64,000 nt of DNA from Vandiemenella viatica. Its lineage: Eukaryota; Arthropoda; Insecta; Orthoptera; Morabidae. Below, piece by piece: positions 34,540 through 47,045 of this stretch (positions within the stretch are counted from its first letter, which is position 1; each line of letters starts with the position of its first letter). The notes beneath the pieces are model-generated. The model was given only the letters and a program-made list of their open reading frames with translations. It did no database searches and had not been told where the DNA came from. A program made the position numbers and the translations under genes. The stretch is from NCBI GenBank assembly GCA_031002005.1, contig JARYHS010013630.1:29041504-29105503 (forward strand), written 5' to 3'.

Positions 34540-35340
34540 CCACCAGTGAGATGTATTGGTGTAATGGACAAAGTAATAGAATATGGTAACTTACAAGTAG
34601 TTTTAGGAGAAGAGTTATGTTTAAAGAGTGTTGGACATGATGTTATCTGTGAGGGTTACAAAATATGTAGAAGAGATACAGGTGGAGCATTCTTACTGGT
34701 TAGTAAGGACTACTACAGTTTGTTGATATTGATAGATGATAACCGTGAGCTTCTATGTATTTCTGAAGGGATAAGAAAGCAATAAAGTTTTTGCATACTT
34801 ATATAATTGAAGAATAAATCAGCAAGACGATCCCTGTGGAGAAATTGGATTTATATTTGGAGTTCAGAGGCCATCGTTGGACAGTCATTATTGGTGGGGG
34901 TTTAAATATTTCTGGCATGATCTAAAAGAAAATAAGGTTAATAGCATAAGAGAGCAAAGATTTTAAAATACCTTTCTGAACGAAGGAAACTTTACATAAC
35001 TGGTAGAAAAAAGTGAAGGGTGAAAATTTGATTGATATCTACCTAATAAAGACTGGGTCTCAGAAGAAATAAGAGATTACAAATGACTTCTGATTGATAT
35101 AAATGGGTTTAATAAACGAGGTTAGAATTGAAGGAAGTTATAGGTACATTTATCAAATGGCATGGATTCTTGAAAAAATATTTCCTGGAAATGTTCAGCA
35201 TGTAGAAGGAGGACACTAGGCAAGTCAAACAAAACACCTGAAACAATTGTACAAGTAATTAAAAGCAGCAAAGAGGAACACAAAAGATGCATCAACAAGG
35301 AATATTATGGCTGGAGGAGGTGTGCAGAATGATTCATCTA
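34540..35340 (+). pseudogene. CR1 endonuclease relic
   Basis: Plus strand: VMDKVIEYGNLQVVLGEELC, GYKICRRDTGGAFLLVSKDY and LLILIDDNRELLCIS align in order with the CR1 endonuclease at 29.3-29.5 kb (KVIEFETLI, YRVYRRDRGAIGGGIFIL). Downstream to about 35340 similarity persists with many stops. Older than the 26.6-30.1 kb copy, no reverse transcriptase attached. Confidence 0.7.
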
Positions 35341-35399
35341 GAAGTTTCAATTTGTGTGTTATGAGTTCAGGCTGAGAGAAGTTGTTCTGGTGGAGAAGT

Positions 35400-36620
35400 A
35401 TGAGGATGGTTCGATAAGTTTCTTACTTGGTTCACATAATAATAGCAGGTTGTAGTGCTAACTGTGTATGTTGTCCCAATCTTTGTTTTTTATATACCAT
35501 AATCGTTGGTCAGAGGTTATTGTTGATGCATATTCCTTGTTTTACAGTTGTTAACACACAGGCATGTTGAGTGCCAGTAAAAAATTGATACTATGGGATT
35601 CAAAGTGTGACTGAAGGAGAAACAGCAACTGAAATTCATGAGTTTTGCATAAATTGAATAATGGATACCCTTCCTATGAAACTGTTTCACTTTGGGTTAA
35701 TGAGTTCAAGCATGGCTGAAAAGACCTTCAAGATTCACACTATGTCCTGGAGCTGCAAAAACAGCTGTGAAGCAAGAAATTTTTGTTAAGTCCACTGTAT
35801 TATGTTGACTGATATATGGCTGAAAGTAAACAAGTTAGCAGAGATCACAGGCAGGTCAACTGAGCAGGTTCATTTCATTTTGCGTAATGAATTACACATG
35901 AAAAAAAATGTGTAAGATGGATGCTGAAATAAAGAAAAATTGCATGCAAACATCAGCAGACTGTTTGAAAGTATTCAAGAAGAATGTATCCAATTTTTTT
36001 AATGCATTTTGTAACTTATGATGAAACATTAATTCGTTACTAAATACTGGAAAAGAAATGGTAGTCAAAACAAAGGACTGCACCAGGAAATCAACTTTGA
36101 AGAAAGCTAAAATAAGGCATTCCATCTGCTAGAAAGGTGATGGCTTTAGTTTTTTGGGATGCAAAAGGAATTCTCTTGATTGACTACTTGGAAAATGGAA
36201 AATATTACTGGAGAATACCATGCACCACTTTTGGAGAGACTGGAGACAGTGATTGCAGAAAAACATCTTGGAATGGTAAAACAGTTGGTCTTGTTTCACT
36301 ATGACAATGTACTAGTGCATTCAAGCAGTGTCGCTCAGGAAAAATTGAGTGAACAACAGTTTCAAATCCTTCCACATCCACCCTATTAACCCAATCTTGC
36401 TCTCTTTGATTACGTTCGGTTCCTGAAACTCAAAACTTTCCAACCAGGACACAAATTTTGGTCAAATCAGGAGGTCATGTAGAAGGTAAATGTGTATTTT
36501 GAGGGAGTTATAGAACCCCATTTCCAAGAGGGAATCACAAAGTTTGAGAAATGTTGGAGCATGTGTGTTGATTTTCAAGGGGACAATGTCATAAAAATAA
36601 AGTATGTTTCAATCAAAATT
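35400..36620 (+). pseudogene. Dead mariner-family transposon
   Basis: A degenerate mariner transposase spread over three frames: ATEIHEFCIN-type start near 35630, TYDETLIRY (usual GDE) at about 36018, VMALVFWDAKGILLIDYLEN near 36140-36190, FHYDNVLVHSSSVAQEKL (usual HDN) near 36295-36350, ILPHPPY followed by NLALFDY (usual PDLAPSDY) and ITKFEKCWSMCVDFQGDNV near 36535-36590. A 5' GAGGATGGTTCGATAAGTTT block at 35410-35429 is probably the left terminal repeat. The right one is not clear. It is a different mariner subfamily from 21.6 kb and much older. Confidence 0.85.
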
Positions 36621-38355
36621 TATCTCTCTGATATCAGTTAAAGTTATCTATGAAACTACTGCAATAGCTACAAAATTTCTAAAAAAAATAAATAAATAAA
36701 TAAAGAAATAAACTGCAGAGGATATGAAAAAATGAAAATATTAAGTAAATGGGTTGATGAGACAATTAGAAACTGTCATGCAGGAATGGGAGGAGAAATA
36801 TCAAAGGAGTTGCATATCTATGAAAGTATTAATAAGCAATTGTAAAACATTCTGCTGCTAGGGGCTGTAGCTTACAGCAGCTGTCTTAACTGTGATTGTG
36901 TCTGGTACTCTTAACTGATTCTGTTTACGGTTGCCAATCCCCCGTTATTACCTCAAGGGATAAAGGTATGTTCTCAAAATACAACTTCAGACTTCCTGAT
37001 TAATTCCAAATTATATATTTTGCAAAAATTCTTACATAAACTCAGTACCAGCATAGGCCTAGTAGAAAAGCATCAGACTTCTATCTGAAATAAATGATTA
37101 CAGGTTAAACCATCCTCTCACAGTAAGCAACTTCCTCGTAACACCTAACAAAAATTAAAAGTTCATCTCGAAGGAAGAGCGAGCTCGCACCGCGTCACTA
37201 CTAAAAACTTTCTACATATCTGCAACCGACCAACACGCCATCCTCTCAGTTTAATTTCTGTCAAATTACTGCTGCCCACCTAGGCTAGTGGTGGCTCCTT
37301 ATATTCATATTGGACCAGATGACTCAGCAAATGCTTGATTTGGCGAAGGGAACCCTTATTTTTATTCCGATCAACCTGAAATTTTGATATGTTATGAAGC
37401 ATATCGTAAATGTCAATTTTAGTTATGAGGAGTTTTCTTCTAGGATTTGTGGATTTCGAGTTAAAGCTGTAAAAGCTTTAATCTGTCATCATTCCTACAA
37501 TTCGTTAGTGTGTGAAATGATTCTGTTATCAAAATATTCTGTAAAAATTGTCTCATCTTTTGACATATAACACGTCTAGATCCCAAATGTATTTGATAGT
37601 GAAAATCAACTTTGACTATAAGTGCAAAATCAGCTAAAAACTTAAATGTTTATTATTTTCAAATATATGAGTGCTACCAATCTGTAATATACCTCATACT
37701 TTCCTAAATTTGATTATCTATCTGATGGTTATATTATTTCCTCATTATCTATTTCCCTTAATACTAATCCTTTGTTTCCAAAATTATGCTTTGTAACAGC
37801 AACTATGTTCAAACCTTAATTCCCCCTTTACGGCTTATATATTGTTGTAATCTTTATTAAAATCACTCCATGTGTTCAGTGAAAGCTTCTCTTTAATCTA
37901 AATGTCATTTCTAGGCACTCAGATCAATATGTGCGCAGAAATATTGATTTGCTAAGACAGCGTAATATCTTACTTTGTCTAAAAAACATACTTTTCTTAT
38001 AGTTATTGACTCCATCTTTTCATATGTTGCATATTACCTCATGCTGAACATTTTGAGCTCTGAATCTTAGCTGTACCTTGAAAATTAGGTGGGAAAAGTT
38101 TCTTGTGCAATATATTCCATGAGTTTGCAAGATCACCAATTTCATGATTTCTCCTTAATATAATTTTCTGAAATGTAAGTGTTAGATCTAATTTGAATTG
38201 TCATCTCATTTTACACCTCTGAAAATGAATGTAGCCAAAAGGCTTCTAAAAATGCTTAACTGTCTTTATAGTATTTTCAAAAACTTATAAAATAGCTCAA
38301 ACTCTTCTTACTAACATGTTTTATGACTCTCAAACTACTGGAAAATGTATCTAAA
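36621..38355. other. No gene; AT-rich repeats, possible tRNA-derived SINE at 37055-37125
   Basis: (AAAT)n at about 36688-36715. At 37055-37125 GCCTAGTAGAAAAGCATCAG, a TCAGA/TCTGA hairpin and GGTTAAACCATCC resemble tRNA D, anticodon and T arms, so this may be a SINE remnant (weak). The rest to the Penelope insertion has no recognisable gene. Confidence 0.4.
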
Positions 38356-38933
38356 ATGATCTGCTGTTATATAATTACGCAGTCTTTCTCGGCGTTGAGA
38401 ATATAAATAATGTTGTTGGGTGCCTAGCCGAGTTATAGGAGTGTTATAATTACACAATATTTCGGCGCTCTCAATCATCGGCGCCATCTTCCGGTGAAGT
38501 GAGGTCAGGAACGTGCGAAGTTGCTGAGCTAGACCAGACTCCCGCTGCTACCTCTGATTGGTTGGCTGTGGAACCAGTCGTAGCAGGGGTCAAATCTCGT
38601 TGTGGCTTGAATCAACACCAAGGTGGAGTTATAGCTAGATTTGATGTCCTTTTTCACATGGCATGTAGCGAACGGGCTTAAAGTCATCGCTCCTTCGAAG
38701 ATGATATCCGAAAACAAAGCCATCGCCATAAATTGTTTGGCCATCTGATTGGTCAACACGGATCCGTTGTGGGCCTCATATTGAGCCACGTTGCCACATG
38801 AGTGGTCAGATTTGTAACCAGTCGTAGCCAGGGTCCTGCCTCGTAACAACTCATCGTTCAATAGAAGGAAAAATTAGAAGGCAAAACCTTCCCCATAAGC
38901 TGATCATTAATGCCTGAGCAAAAAATTGCTCGT

Positions 38934-40052
38934 TTATGTTACCACCGAACTTGCCGTTGATCTGGACGCGCCGTGTAATGCGTCCTGGTCGCGCTGTTGA
39001 CGAATAGTATTGATGATTGGCGTCCAGGCTTCACTCAGCTGGTACCCGCTGTCGCGGTTGATGAGGTTAGACACGAGTTGAATTTCTACTGCTTCCATAA
39101 GGATGCTGTTCCAGAAGCTCCCAGTATGTGCCAGTACTCTGGTATATTCGAAATCAAAACCATGGCCATGTTCGAGGCTGTGTTCCACCACCGCAGACTT
39201 GTCTTTCTGCTCCAGACGAACGTGTTGTGTGTGTTCTAGACAACGTTGGTGAACACACCGCACCGTCTGGCCAATGTAGCTCTTCCCACATTCACAACTA
39301 ATGCAATATACCCCAGGTGTCCGCAGAACAAGGTCATCCTTGGGGGAGTGCAAGATGTTCTTCACCTTCGGTGGTGGCAGGAAAATGGTCTTGATTCCAC
39401 TTTTTGCTAGAACCCTTCCTATCTTGGATGTTGTGGCGCCAGAGTACGGCACGAAGGCGAGACGATCAAGTGGCTCTTTGTTGGTGTTGTTGAGCCTACG
39501 TGTTGGCTCTCGGAATGCCAGTCTTATCTGATAATCAGTGTACCTGTTGCATCGAAAGGTCTTACGCAGATGACTCAATTCACCGGGTTGGCTGTCAGCA
39601 TCGCATATCGCTCGCGCCCTATGTACAAGCGTACTGAGTACCGCCTTGCGCTGTGCTGGATGGTGATGGCTACGCGCGTTCAGGTATAGGTCTGTGTGCG
39701 TCGGTTTTCTGTACACAGAATGTCCTAGAGACCCATCAGGTTTCCTTTCTATTAGAATGTCTAAGAAAGGCAGCCGGCCTTCTTCTTCCACCTCCATCGT
39801 AAACTTGATGTTTTCGTTTCTGCTGTTAAGGTGATGGAGAAAAGCTTCCAGGTTGTCTCTTCTGTGTGGCCAGACCAGAAAGGTGTCATCTACGTATCGG
39901 AAGAAAGTGCTGGGCTTCATAGGATTGCTTGCTAGTGCCTTGTCTTCAAAGTCCTCCATGAAGAAATCAGCAATAGCTGGCAATAAAGGACTGCCCATGG
40001 TCACTCCATCAACCTGTTCGTAATACTCCCCATCATACAAGAAATACGACAA
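38934..40052 (-). pseudogene. Penelope reverse transcriptase palm and GIY-YIG endonuclease
   Basis: 372 codons open from an internal Met. EQVDGVTMGSPLLPAIADFF and FFRYVDDTFLVWPHRRDN hold the YVDD catalytic motif of Penelope reverse transcriptases. FLDILIERKPDGSLGHSVYR, YRKPTHTDLYLNARSHHHP and VLRTPGVYCISCECGKSYIG follow, the last being the GIY-YIG block (GVY-SYIG) that makes the nick, then HGFDFEYTRVLAHTGSFWNS to the stop. This is the longest single coding run in the element and shows no stop. The frame is interrupted upstream, so it is marked as a pseudogene although this half looks young. Confidence 0.92.
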
Positions 40053-40940
40053 TTGGAGTGTGTGCCGGAATAACTCAACTATGGCAGGCTCAAAATGCTG
40101 TTCCAGTAGAGCCAGCGTGTCAGTGAGAGGGACCCAGTTAATAGTGACACCACATAGAAACTCACCAATAAATCATGTTGCTGCAGGCGGAGTTCTTTGA
40201 TGACATCTTTAAATCTTGCGGAGTTGGTTACGTGATGAGGACCTTTACCCACTAATGGTGTCAGCAGCCCATTTAGATATCAGGCAAGAAAGTATGTAGC
40301 TGATCCGATGGTACTTACTACTGGCCGCAATGGGGTACCCTCTTTATGGATCTTGGGGAGTCCATAGAGCCTTGGAGGAACAGCCGCACGGGGTAGTAGC
40401 TGTTTAACTGTGTCTTCTGGCAGGCCTGAGTTCTTAAGAAAAACTGTCATTTTTCTCACCACGGCGTTGGTAGGATCCCGTGCAATCTAGCGATAGGATG
40501 CATCCTTCAGGAGTTCTTCCACCTTTCGATGATAATCTGCCGTAGTAAGCACTACAGAAGCGTACCTTTGTCTGCCGGTAAGACAATAATGCCTGTGTTG
40601 TCCCGCAATGCCCAAAGTGATCTCCTCTCGGCAGCTGTGATGTTGGGTCTTGGCTACTTTGATTTGCATAAATACGGCAGGTTTCACACCTCATTTCTTC
40701 TGCAGCCTCCGTAGGCATACCACGGATGGCCTGTTCAACGCCGGTAAGAATATCCCTATACGGTATGGACTTCGGTACTGGAGCAAAATTTAGTCCCTTA
40801 GATAGCAACGATATGGTGTCAGAGTCTATTACCTCACCGCTCAGATTGATGACTTTACTCCTGTCTGGCTCTGAGGAGGGCTTGGTACTTCGGGCGAGCC
40901 AAGAGAACTTGCCGCATTGACGTGCCGTTGCGCTGCATTG
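40053..40940 (-). pseudogene. Penelope protein N-terminal part, frameshifted
   Basis: Minus strand: KVINLSGEVIDSDTISLLSK and GLNFAPVPKSIPYRDILTGV near 40860-40740, then [20 protein letters not shown] near 40390-40330 (fingers block [11 protein letters not shown]), a stop at about 40277 and a frameshifted stretch with NSARFKDVIKEL and LVSF-VVSLLT near 40150-40210. These are the expected N-terminal pieces of the same protein, broken by at least three frame changes. Confidence 0.85.
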
Positions 40941-41188
40941 AACCTTGCAACTTCCAGCCACAGTACAACTGTCTATCCAGTCCCAGGCATCACGGTGCAT
41001 GTGGTTCCACAGCCAACCAATCAGAGGTAGCAGCGGGAGTCTGGTCTAGCTCAGCAACTTCGCACGTTCCTGACATCACTTCACCAGAAGATGGTGCCGA
41101 CGATTGAGAGCGCCGAAATAATGTGTAATTATGACAATCCTATAACTCGGCTTGTTACCCGAGAACATTATTTATATGATCTGCTATT

Positions 41189-42072
41189 GCTTTTAATTGT
41201 GTTAAGGGTCATTTCAACTGTATTTGAAAGTATGAGGATACTATGAGCAGATGTGGTAGCTTTTTAAATAATTAGTACCAGTAAAATAACTACACTGAAA
41301 TTCAAGAGAATAAAGAAGCAATACAAGCTGAACAGACTGAAAAAATAGAAGCAATCTAAAAATTGCAGAAATGTTAGGCATGAGCTTAACTCTGAAATGA
41401 GTTCACCTGAGGATGAATGTAATGCAATGAAGGGAGAAATAATCAAAGCTGGTAAAGAATCATTAGGCTTTAGTAATCATGCCAGCTGAAAATCTTGGAT
41501 CAAAGAAGAAATTTTGTAGTTGATAGATCAGAGGAGAAGGCACAAAAATGTTCAGGATGAAGCAGGTAGAGGGCAATAGAGACATTCTAGAAATAAAGGA
41601 AAGTGGTGAGTGATGGTTCTATTCTGTATTTCCTATTCATAGGGAGCCTCTTTTAAACTCAAAAGACAGAGCTAACCAATGGAAGGAATACATAGGAAAA
41701 CTTTATAATTTGGATAATTTAAATGACATTGTAATGGAAAAACTAGTGATGTCAATATTGATTACTTAGAAAATTGTGTTTTAGGAAAAGAATTTGACAT
41801 AAATTTTGAAGATATGAAATCAAATAAGGCATTTGGAAATGATGAATCCCTGCAGAATTCATAGGAGAAGAAGGAATTCAAATATTATTCAAACTGATAT
41901 CAATGAAAAAGCAAATGGATAATGATTATCACTCACCGAATTTGAAGGCTGCGATGAGTGAGAAACAAGTACAGTATTTCAGTTTTACACCTTATTCATG
42001 TGCTAGGGAATAAGTCTTGTGGTTCGGGAGATGCTGAAGTTCATCACATAATTGAGTGAATATATATATATA
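41189..42072 (+). pseudogene. RTE-like LINE linker relic in AT-rich flank
   Basis: Between about 41360 and 41900 scattered plus-strand pieces resemble the linker and start of an RTE reverse transcriptase: RANQWKEYIGKLYNLDNLND near 41670-41730 and MKSNKAFGNDE-PAEFIGEEG near 41815-41880. No palm motifs. A (TA)n tract at 42052-42071 borders the Helitron-like element. Confidence 0.5.
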
Positions 42073-44960
42073 CTAGACGACCCGTGCGAAAATTTCGCGA
42101 ATAAAATGCGATGAATAGTGAGGTTGAATGCTTGTAATATAATGAATAGTAGAACTGTACTATTGTAGCAAATATTTCATTTAGTGTAATAGGTACGCAG
42201 CAAAATACTCACAACATATTACGAAACAGTTAGGAAAATTTAAAACACACTGTATTTATGACAAACTATCACTGACCTTAGTAGAATAAAACCAACCTTA
42301 ACAAAATGCACACAACATATCAACATCTCTGAAATATTTGTTGCTGTGCGAATAAATTGTTTACATTGGAATTGTAAAGCAAAACGACAGTGTTTCCGTA
42401 ACAAAATAAATATATCAGAAAAGTTACTTATTGAACAAAAAAAAGTTTATTGAAATCTCTGTGATATCCGCTGCTGAAATCAGGGGACTTGGCTGTGAAC
42501 AGTCTCATACGCGCTACCACTTTAAGCACCAAATTCTGAACATTTTTTTCTTAATTTATGATTTTACCTAGCTGGAGACCTTAATTTTACAACGATATGT
42601 CATTTATCGATTTCGGATACGTATCGAAGAAGATAAATGGCTTGTATTAAATTTTTTTTTTAAAAAAAAAACACATTCTATAACTAATATTGATAATTTT
42701 GCCCTTTAAGGGTTGAATTCCAAAAAATTTCTTTTAGAAAATATCAACCAAGGTAAAAAAAAAAGTTTTGAGAAATGATGATATTTTTACCCCTTAAGGG
42801 TGTAATTTGGAGAAAGTTTTTTTCTTAAAATATGATGTGACCATAGCGGCTAATTTAATATTTAAATCGATACGTCATTTATTGATTTTGATTAGGTATC
42901 AAGGGAAATAAACAGCTCCTGACAGAAAAATGCATTGTAAAAATATTAATACTTTTGCCCTCTAAGGTTAGAATTTTTAAAAATTTCTACTTACAACATG
43001 GTAATTGTACCGAAGACATTACGAAGACCTGAAGCTTTTAAATGATACCTCGTTTATCAATTTTGTTTAATTGTCAACGGAGATAAATGACTAAAGACAC
43101 AAAAAACGCATTTTAGAAATACTGATATTTATGCCCTTTAAGGGTCGAATAACAAAAAATCCTTTCTAAAATATAATGTGACCATGGCGAAGACCTTAAT
43201 CTTTAATATAATACCTCATTTATCTATATCGATTATACATCAAGGGAGATAAAAGGCTCGTGACACAAAAATGCATTATAGAAAAATTTATACTTTTTCC
43301 CTTAAATGGTTCAATTTCAAAAACATTCTTTCTTAAAATTTCATGTCACAAAGCTGAGATATTATTCCTCATAATCCTACTTGATTTATCGATTTTGGTT
43401 AGATATTCAGGGAGGTAAATGGCTCAATATACAAAAAAAAGCATTTTAGAAAAATCAAAATTTTTACCCTTTAAGGTTCGAACAACGAAAAAATCGTTTC
43501 TTAAAATATAATGTTACCACGGCGGAGACCTTAATCTTTAATATGATACCTCATTTATCTATATCGGTTAGAAATTAAGGGAGATAAATAGCTCGTGACA
43601 CAAAAATGCGTTGTAGAACCATTCATACTTTTTCCCTTTAAGGTTGAATTCCAAAAACGTCATTCCCAAAATATGATGTCACCGAAGCTGAGACATTGTT
43701 CCTCATTATCTCACTTGAATTACCGATTGTGGATAGATATCCAGGGAGATAAATGGCTCGATATACAAAAAAACGAATTTTAGACAAATTGACATTTTTG
43801 CCCTTTAAGGGTCGAATTACGAAAAAATCCATTCTTAAAATATAATGTTACCACGGGGGAAACCTTATTCTTTAGTATGATACCTTATTTATCTATATCG
43901 GTTTGATATTAAGTGAGATTAATCGCTCGTGACACAAAAATACGTTATTGAAAATTTTATACTTTTTTCCGTTTAAGGGTTGAATTCCAAAAACATTCTT
44001 TCTTAAAATATAATGTCACATAGCTGAGACATTACTCCTTATAATCCTACTTCATTTATCGATTTTGGTTAGATGTCCAGGAGATAAATGGCTCGAGATA
44101 AAAAAAACTAATTTTAGAAAAATTGACATTTTTGCCCTTTAATGGCCGAACTACGAAAATTCCTTTCTTAAATATAATGTTACCACGGCGGAGACCTCAT
44201 ACTTTGATATGATACCTCATTATCTACACCGGTTTACATATTAAGGGAGATAAATCGCTCGTGACACAAAATGCGTTATTGAAAAATTTATACTTTTTCC
44301 CTTTAAGGGTTGAATTCCAAAAACATTATTTCTTAAAATATTATGTCACAAAGATGAGACATTACTCCTAATAATCCTACTTGGTTTATCGATTTTGGTT
44401 AGATATCCAGGGAGATAAATGGCTCGAGATACAAAAAACGCATTTTAGAAAAATCGACATTTTTGCCCTTTAAGGGTCGAAAAACGAAAAATTCTTTTCT
44501 TGAAATATAATGTTACCATGGCGGAGACCTCAATCTTTAATATGATATCTCATTTATCTATATGGTTAGATATTAAAGGAGATAAATCGCTCGTGACACA
44601 ATTACGCATTGCAAAAATATTGATACTTTTGCCCTTTAAGGGTCGAATTCCGAAAAATATCTGTCTTAATATATGACGTCACTAAAGAGGAGATCTTAAT
44701 CTTTAAAATGATACTTCATTAAACGATTTCAGATAGGTATCCAGTGAGATAAATGACTCGTAACACAGAAAACAGCTTTTTAGAAATATTGACATTTTTG
44801 CCCTTTAAGGGTCGAATTCCGAAAACTTCATTTCTTAAAATATGATGTGACCAAAGTGGACCATAAGCTTTAAAATGACACCTCATTCATTGATTTTGGT
44901 TAAGTATGAAGGAAGATACAGGCTTGTGACAAAAAAATACCTTATAGAAATAATATATAT
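42073..44960 (-). mobile_element. Helitron-like element family A, apparently full length, tandem-repeat core
   Basis: Minus orientation. The 3' end reads GCGAAATTTTCGC (hairpin), then ACGGGTCGT, CTAG, followed by T, as in Helitrons (hairpin about 9-10 nt before CTRR, target T). The 5' edge near 44960 matches the start of the copy at 5219 (ATATATATTATTTCTATAA). The 42560-44945 part is a tandem array of 160-175-bp half-units in two alternating types with CCCTTTAAGGGTCGAATTCC-like blocks, clearly the same array as 5250-6386 in reverse. 42077-42540 is a unique non-coding 3' segment. No transposase, so non-autonomous. About 2.9 kb. Confidence 0.7.
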
Positions 44961-45091
44961 TGTTGCAAATGGTTATAAAATAAAATAACAAAAGGGTACA
45001 GTGTGTTAAAACAAACAATAAATAAATAAATTCAGAAGAAATTTGTTACTAGTTAAATGATAACAATGATAATTGGTCAAAAGGTGGAATT
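44961..45091. other. Short AT-rich spacer
   Basis: No feature seen. Confidence 0.6.
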
Positions 45092-45880
45092 TTACCAGTG
45101 GTTGAGGCCAGGCAGGTGTCTGGTTATCCAGGATATTTTGGTATGCAAGTTCCCATCACCAGAGTTCTGAAGCAGCGATGGTTTCAGGGAAACTCTGATT
45201 GCTCTCACTGTGAAACAGTCATTGATGTTGTTAGAATTGTGGTAATTAGCATATATCTGGTATTGGAAGGTATAAGTTGCAGGTGTGGACTGTTTTGTCT
45301 GTGGCAATTCGTTCTGACTGAGAGTTGCTGTGTAGTGAGGTCTACATAGGAGCTAGTGCAGTGGCAGCAGGTTAGCTGGTATATGATATGTGTTATGGAC
45401 CATGTGGCATGTCCAATGATGGGAAAGGTTTCCTCTGTAGTAGGGTTGGATATGTTGTAATGAGAGGATGCATGCTGCACGTTTCTCTAGCAAGGTCTAT
45501 TGCATGGAAAAGATAGATATGGTCTTTTTTGAAGAGTCTGGCGGATGGTGTTTGTGGACCATGATGTTTTTAGATTAAGTATCTGCTGAAACGTGTCCGG
45601 GCAGACAGTTGGTACAATTTTTGGTAGAAAAGTATTTCCAGAAAGAAGTGAAGGATGTCATGCCCCCGTTTTAAGATACAATTGATGGAATCGACGCCAG
45701 AAAGAACTGGGCGACAAAGGCAGGTCAATTTTTTGGAATTTTAGAGGTGCTGGATGGAAATGGTTACATGGAGGGTGGATGATTGCATGGGAGGTTGTTT
45801 ATGTACAAGATTGGTTTGTAACTGCAGGAAATAAGGGCCTGGTATAGGTTCTGGGAGTTACTGTGAGAGTACTATAAACC
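45092..45880 (-). pseudogene. GIY-YIG (Penelope-like) C-terminal fragment, family 2
   Basis: Minus strand, several frames: ISWSTNT-type and RAACILSLQHIQPYY near 45480-45420, THIIYQLTCCHCTSSYVDLT near 45405-45345 (the GIY-YIG-like block: YQLTCCHCTSSYVGLT in the sister copy), LSVRTNCHRQ, then FTVRAIRVSLKP and an end like ASELWRWELAY. It is the same protein as 48390-49170. The pattern I-C-x-Y-x-G-x-T-x(2)-L-x(2)-R-x(3)-H is that of GIY-YIG nucleases attached to Penelope-like elements, but no reverse transcriptase is present, so assignment is by motif. Confidence 0.55.
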
Positions 45881-46029
45881 CTGTCTTCATTAATAATAAC
45901 ATATGAAAAAATTTTCATCTTAATATTCATTCTGGTGGACTATTGTAATAGTTTGACATTAGATGTCATAGAAGGAACTATACCAATCCAATTCAAATAT
46001 ATTCCAAATACAAAATGTCTTTAAATAAA

Positions 46030-46320
46030 ATGATATGAAGGGCACGTTTGGAGTAGATAAAAAACTTACTTGTTGTATAGAGGATTTTTTAAAAGGTAAA
46101 AAGCAAGCGTTAGAGCAGGAAATGCACTATAAAAATAGGTTGAAGTGAATATGGGAGTACTGCAGGGGTAGTAGTACTTGTGACCATTCCTGTTCATTAT
46201 TCTAATGGATTATTACGTTGATGGTTTACAGTCAGAAGATGTTGCCAGATGACATAATATTGCATAATAGGATCAAAACAGGAGAAGATTGTATGAAGCT
46301 GGCAATTCTGTTGTAGTGGC
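46030..46320 (+). pseudogene. CR1 reverse transcriptase fragment
   Basis: Plus strand: GTFGVDKKLTCCIEDFLKGK and DDIILHNRIKTGEDCMKL match the palm of the CR1 copy at 27.5-27.75 kb (GVDKKVICWVEEFLKGR, DDIMLYKRIKKIEDCKQL). Stops between them. Neither end of the element is present. Confidence 0.75.
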
Positions 46321-46444
46321 TTCACCTGTAGCTGTGGGCCTGGTCAGCTCAAATATGTATATATTATTTTTAAAAGAAAATTGTCCATAATTACACGTAT
46401 AATTGTTGAGTTTTATAAATGTCATGTGGCATCAATGCTAAATA

Positions 46445-47045
46445 AATAAAATTTAATATAATTGTGATGGAGCACAAACTCCAGAGGTAAGCTCCCCAAA
46501 CACCCATTCTTCTTCTTTCCTGTACTCGCCTTACTTTTGATGTCTACTAATTTCAACTTTAAATTCTTTTAGAATTTTCAAGAATTTTTTAATTATTTCT
46601 CATCGTAACTTATTCCAATATCTGGCACCCTTGCCTATAAAAGAAAATCTTCCTACCACCCTTTTGTGGTTGAAATAGAGTGCCAGCTGGTGGTGTTGGT
46701 TATCTTTTCCCTTCCAAACAATACTCCCTAATTCTTACACTGATATCTTTTTACATCTTATCACCAACATATGCCTTGTACACTTCCATGACCCTCTTCA
46801 TTCTCCTTTCGTCCTCCAGTGAATGCAATTTCAGCTCCTTTATCATATCGGTTACTGATTGTGTTCTGTGGCATTTTCCAGAGACAAATCTAGCAGCCCT
46901 TCTTTGCACCCCCTCCAAGTCCTGGATTCGATACCCAAAATGTGAGTCCCATACTACACTACCATTTTCAAGCAAAGGTCTGACCAACATTTTGTAACCC
47001 AATTCCCTTATGTCTATGGTACTCCCGCTCATCACTCTACCCAAG
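46445..47045 (-). pseudogene. CR1 3' fragment, outer copy, right-hand part
   Basis: Minus-strand C-terminal region and 3' tail (tail at about 46440-46470). A 97-codon frame (47044-46751) reads LEGVQRRAARFVSGKCHRTQ and SVTDMIKELKLHSLEDERRM. Continues at 47526-48050 after an inserted inverted CR1 piece. Confidence 0.85.

Larger units (their letters stand above)
38369..41175 (-). mobile_element. Penelope-like element, near-complete, with inverted pseudo-LTR ends
   Basis: Bounded by ATGATCTGCTGTT (38356-38368) and ATGATCTGCTATT (41176-41188), a 13-bp target duplication with one mismatch. The ends, about 38390-38600 and 40985-41175, are inverted copies of each other, while the pseudo-LTR proper continues on the 3' side to about 38930. 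The coding region on the minus strand runs from about 40940 to 38934 in several frames. Same family as the truncated copy at 60949-61699. Confidence 0.9.

Noticed and set aside
5219..44960. The inverted arrays at 5.2-6.4 kb and 42.5-45.0 kb as terminal repeats of one giant (about 40 kb) transposon
   Set aside because: The right-hand copy has its own Helitron-type 3' end at 42073, the inner borders differ, the left copy sits at an A^T site in a CR1, and no Polinton-type or other large-element genes lie between. Two independent copies explain it better.
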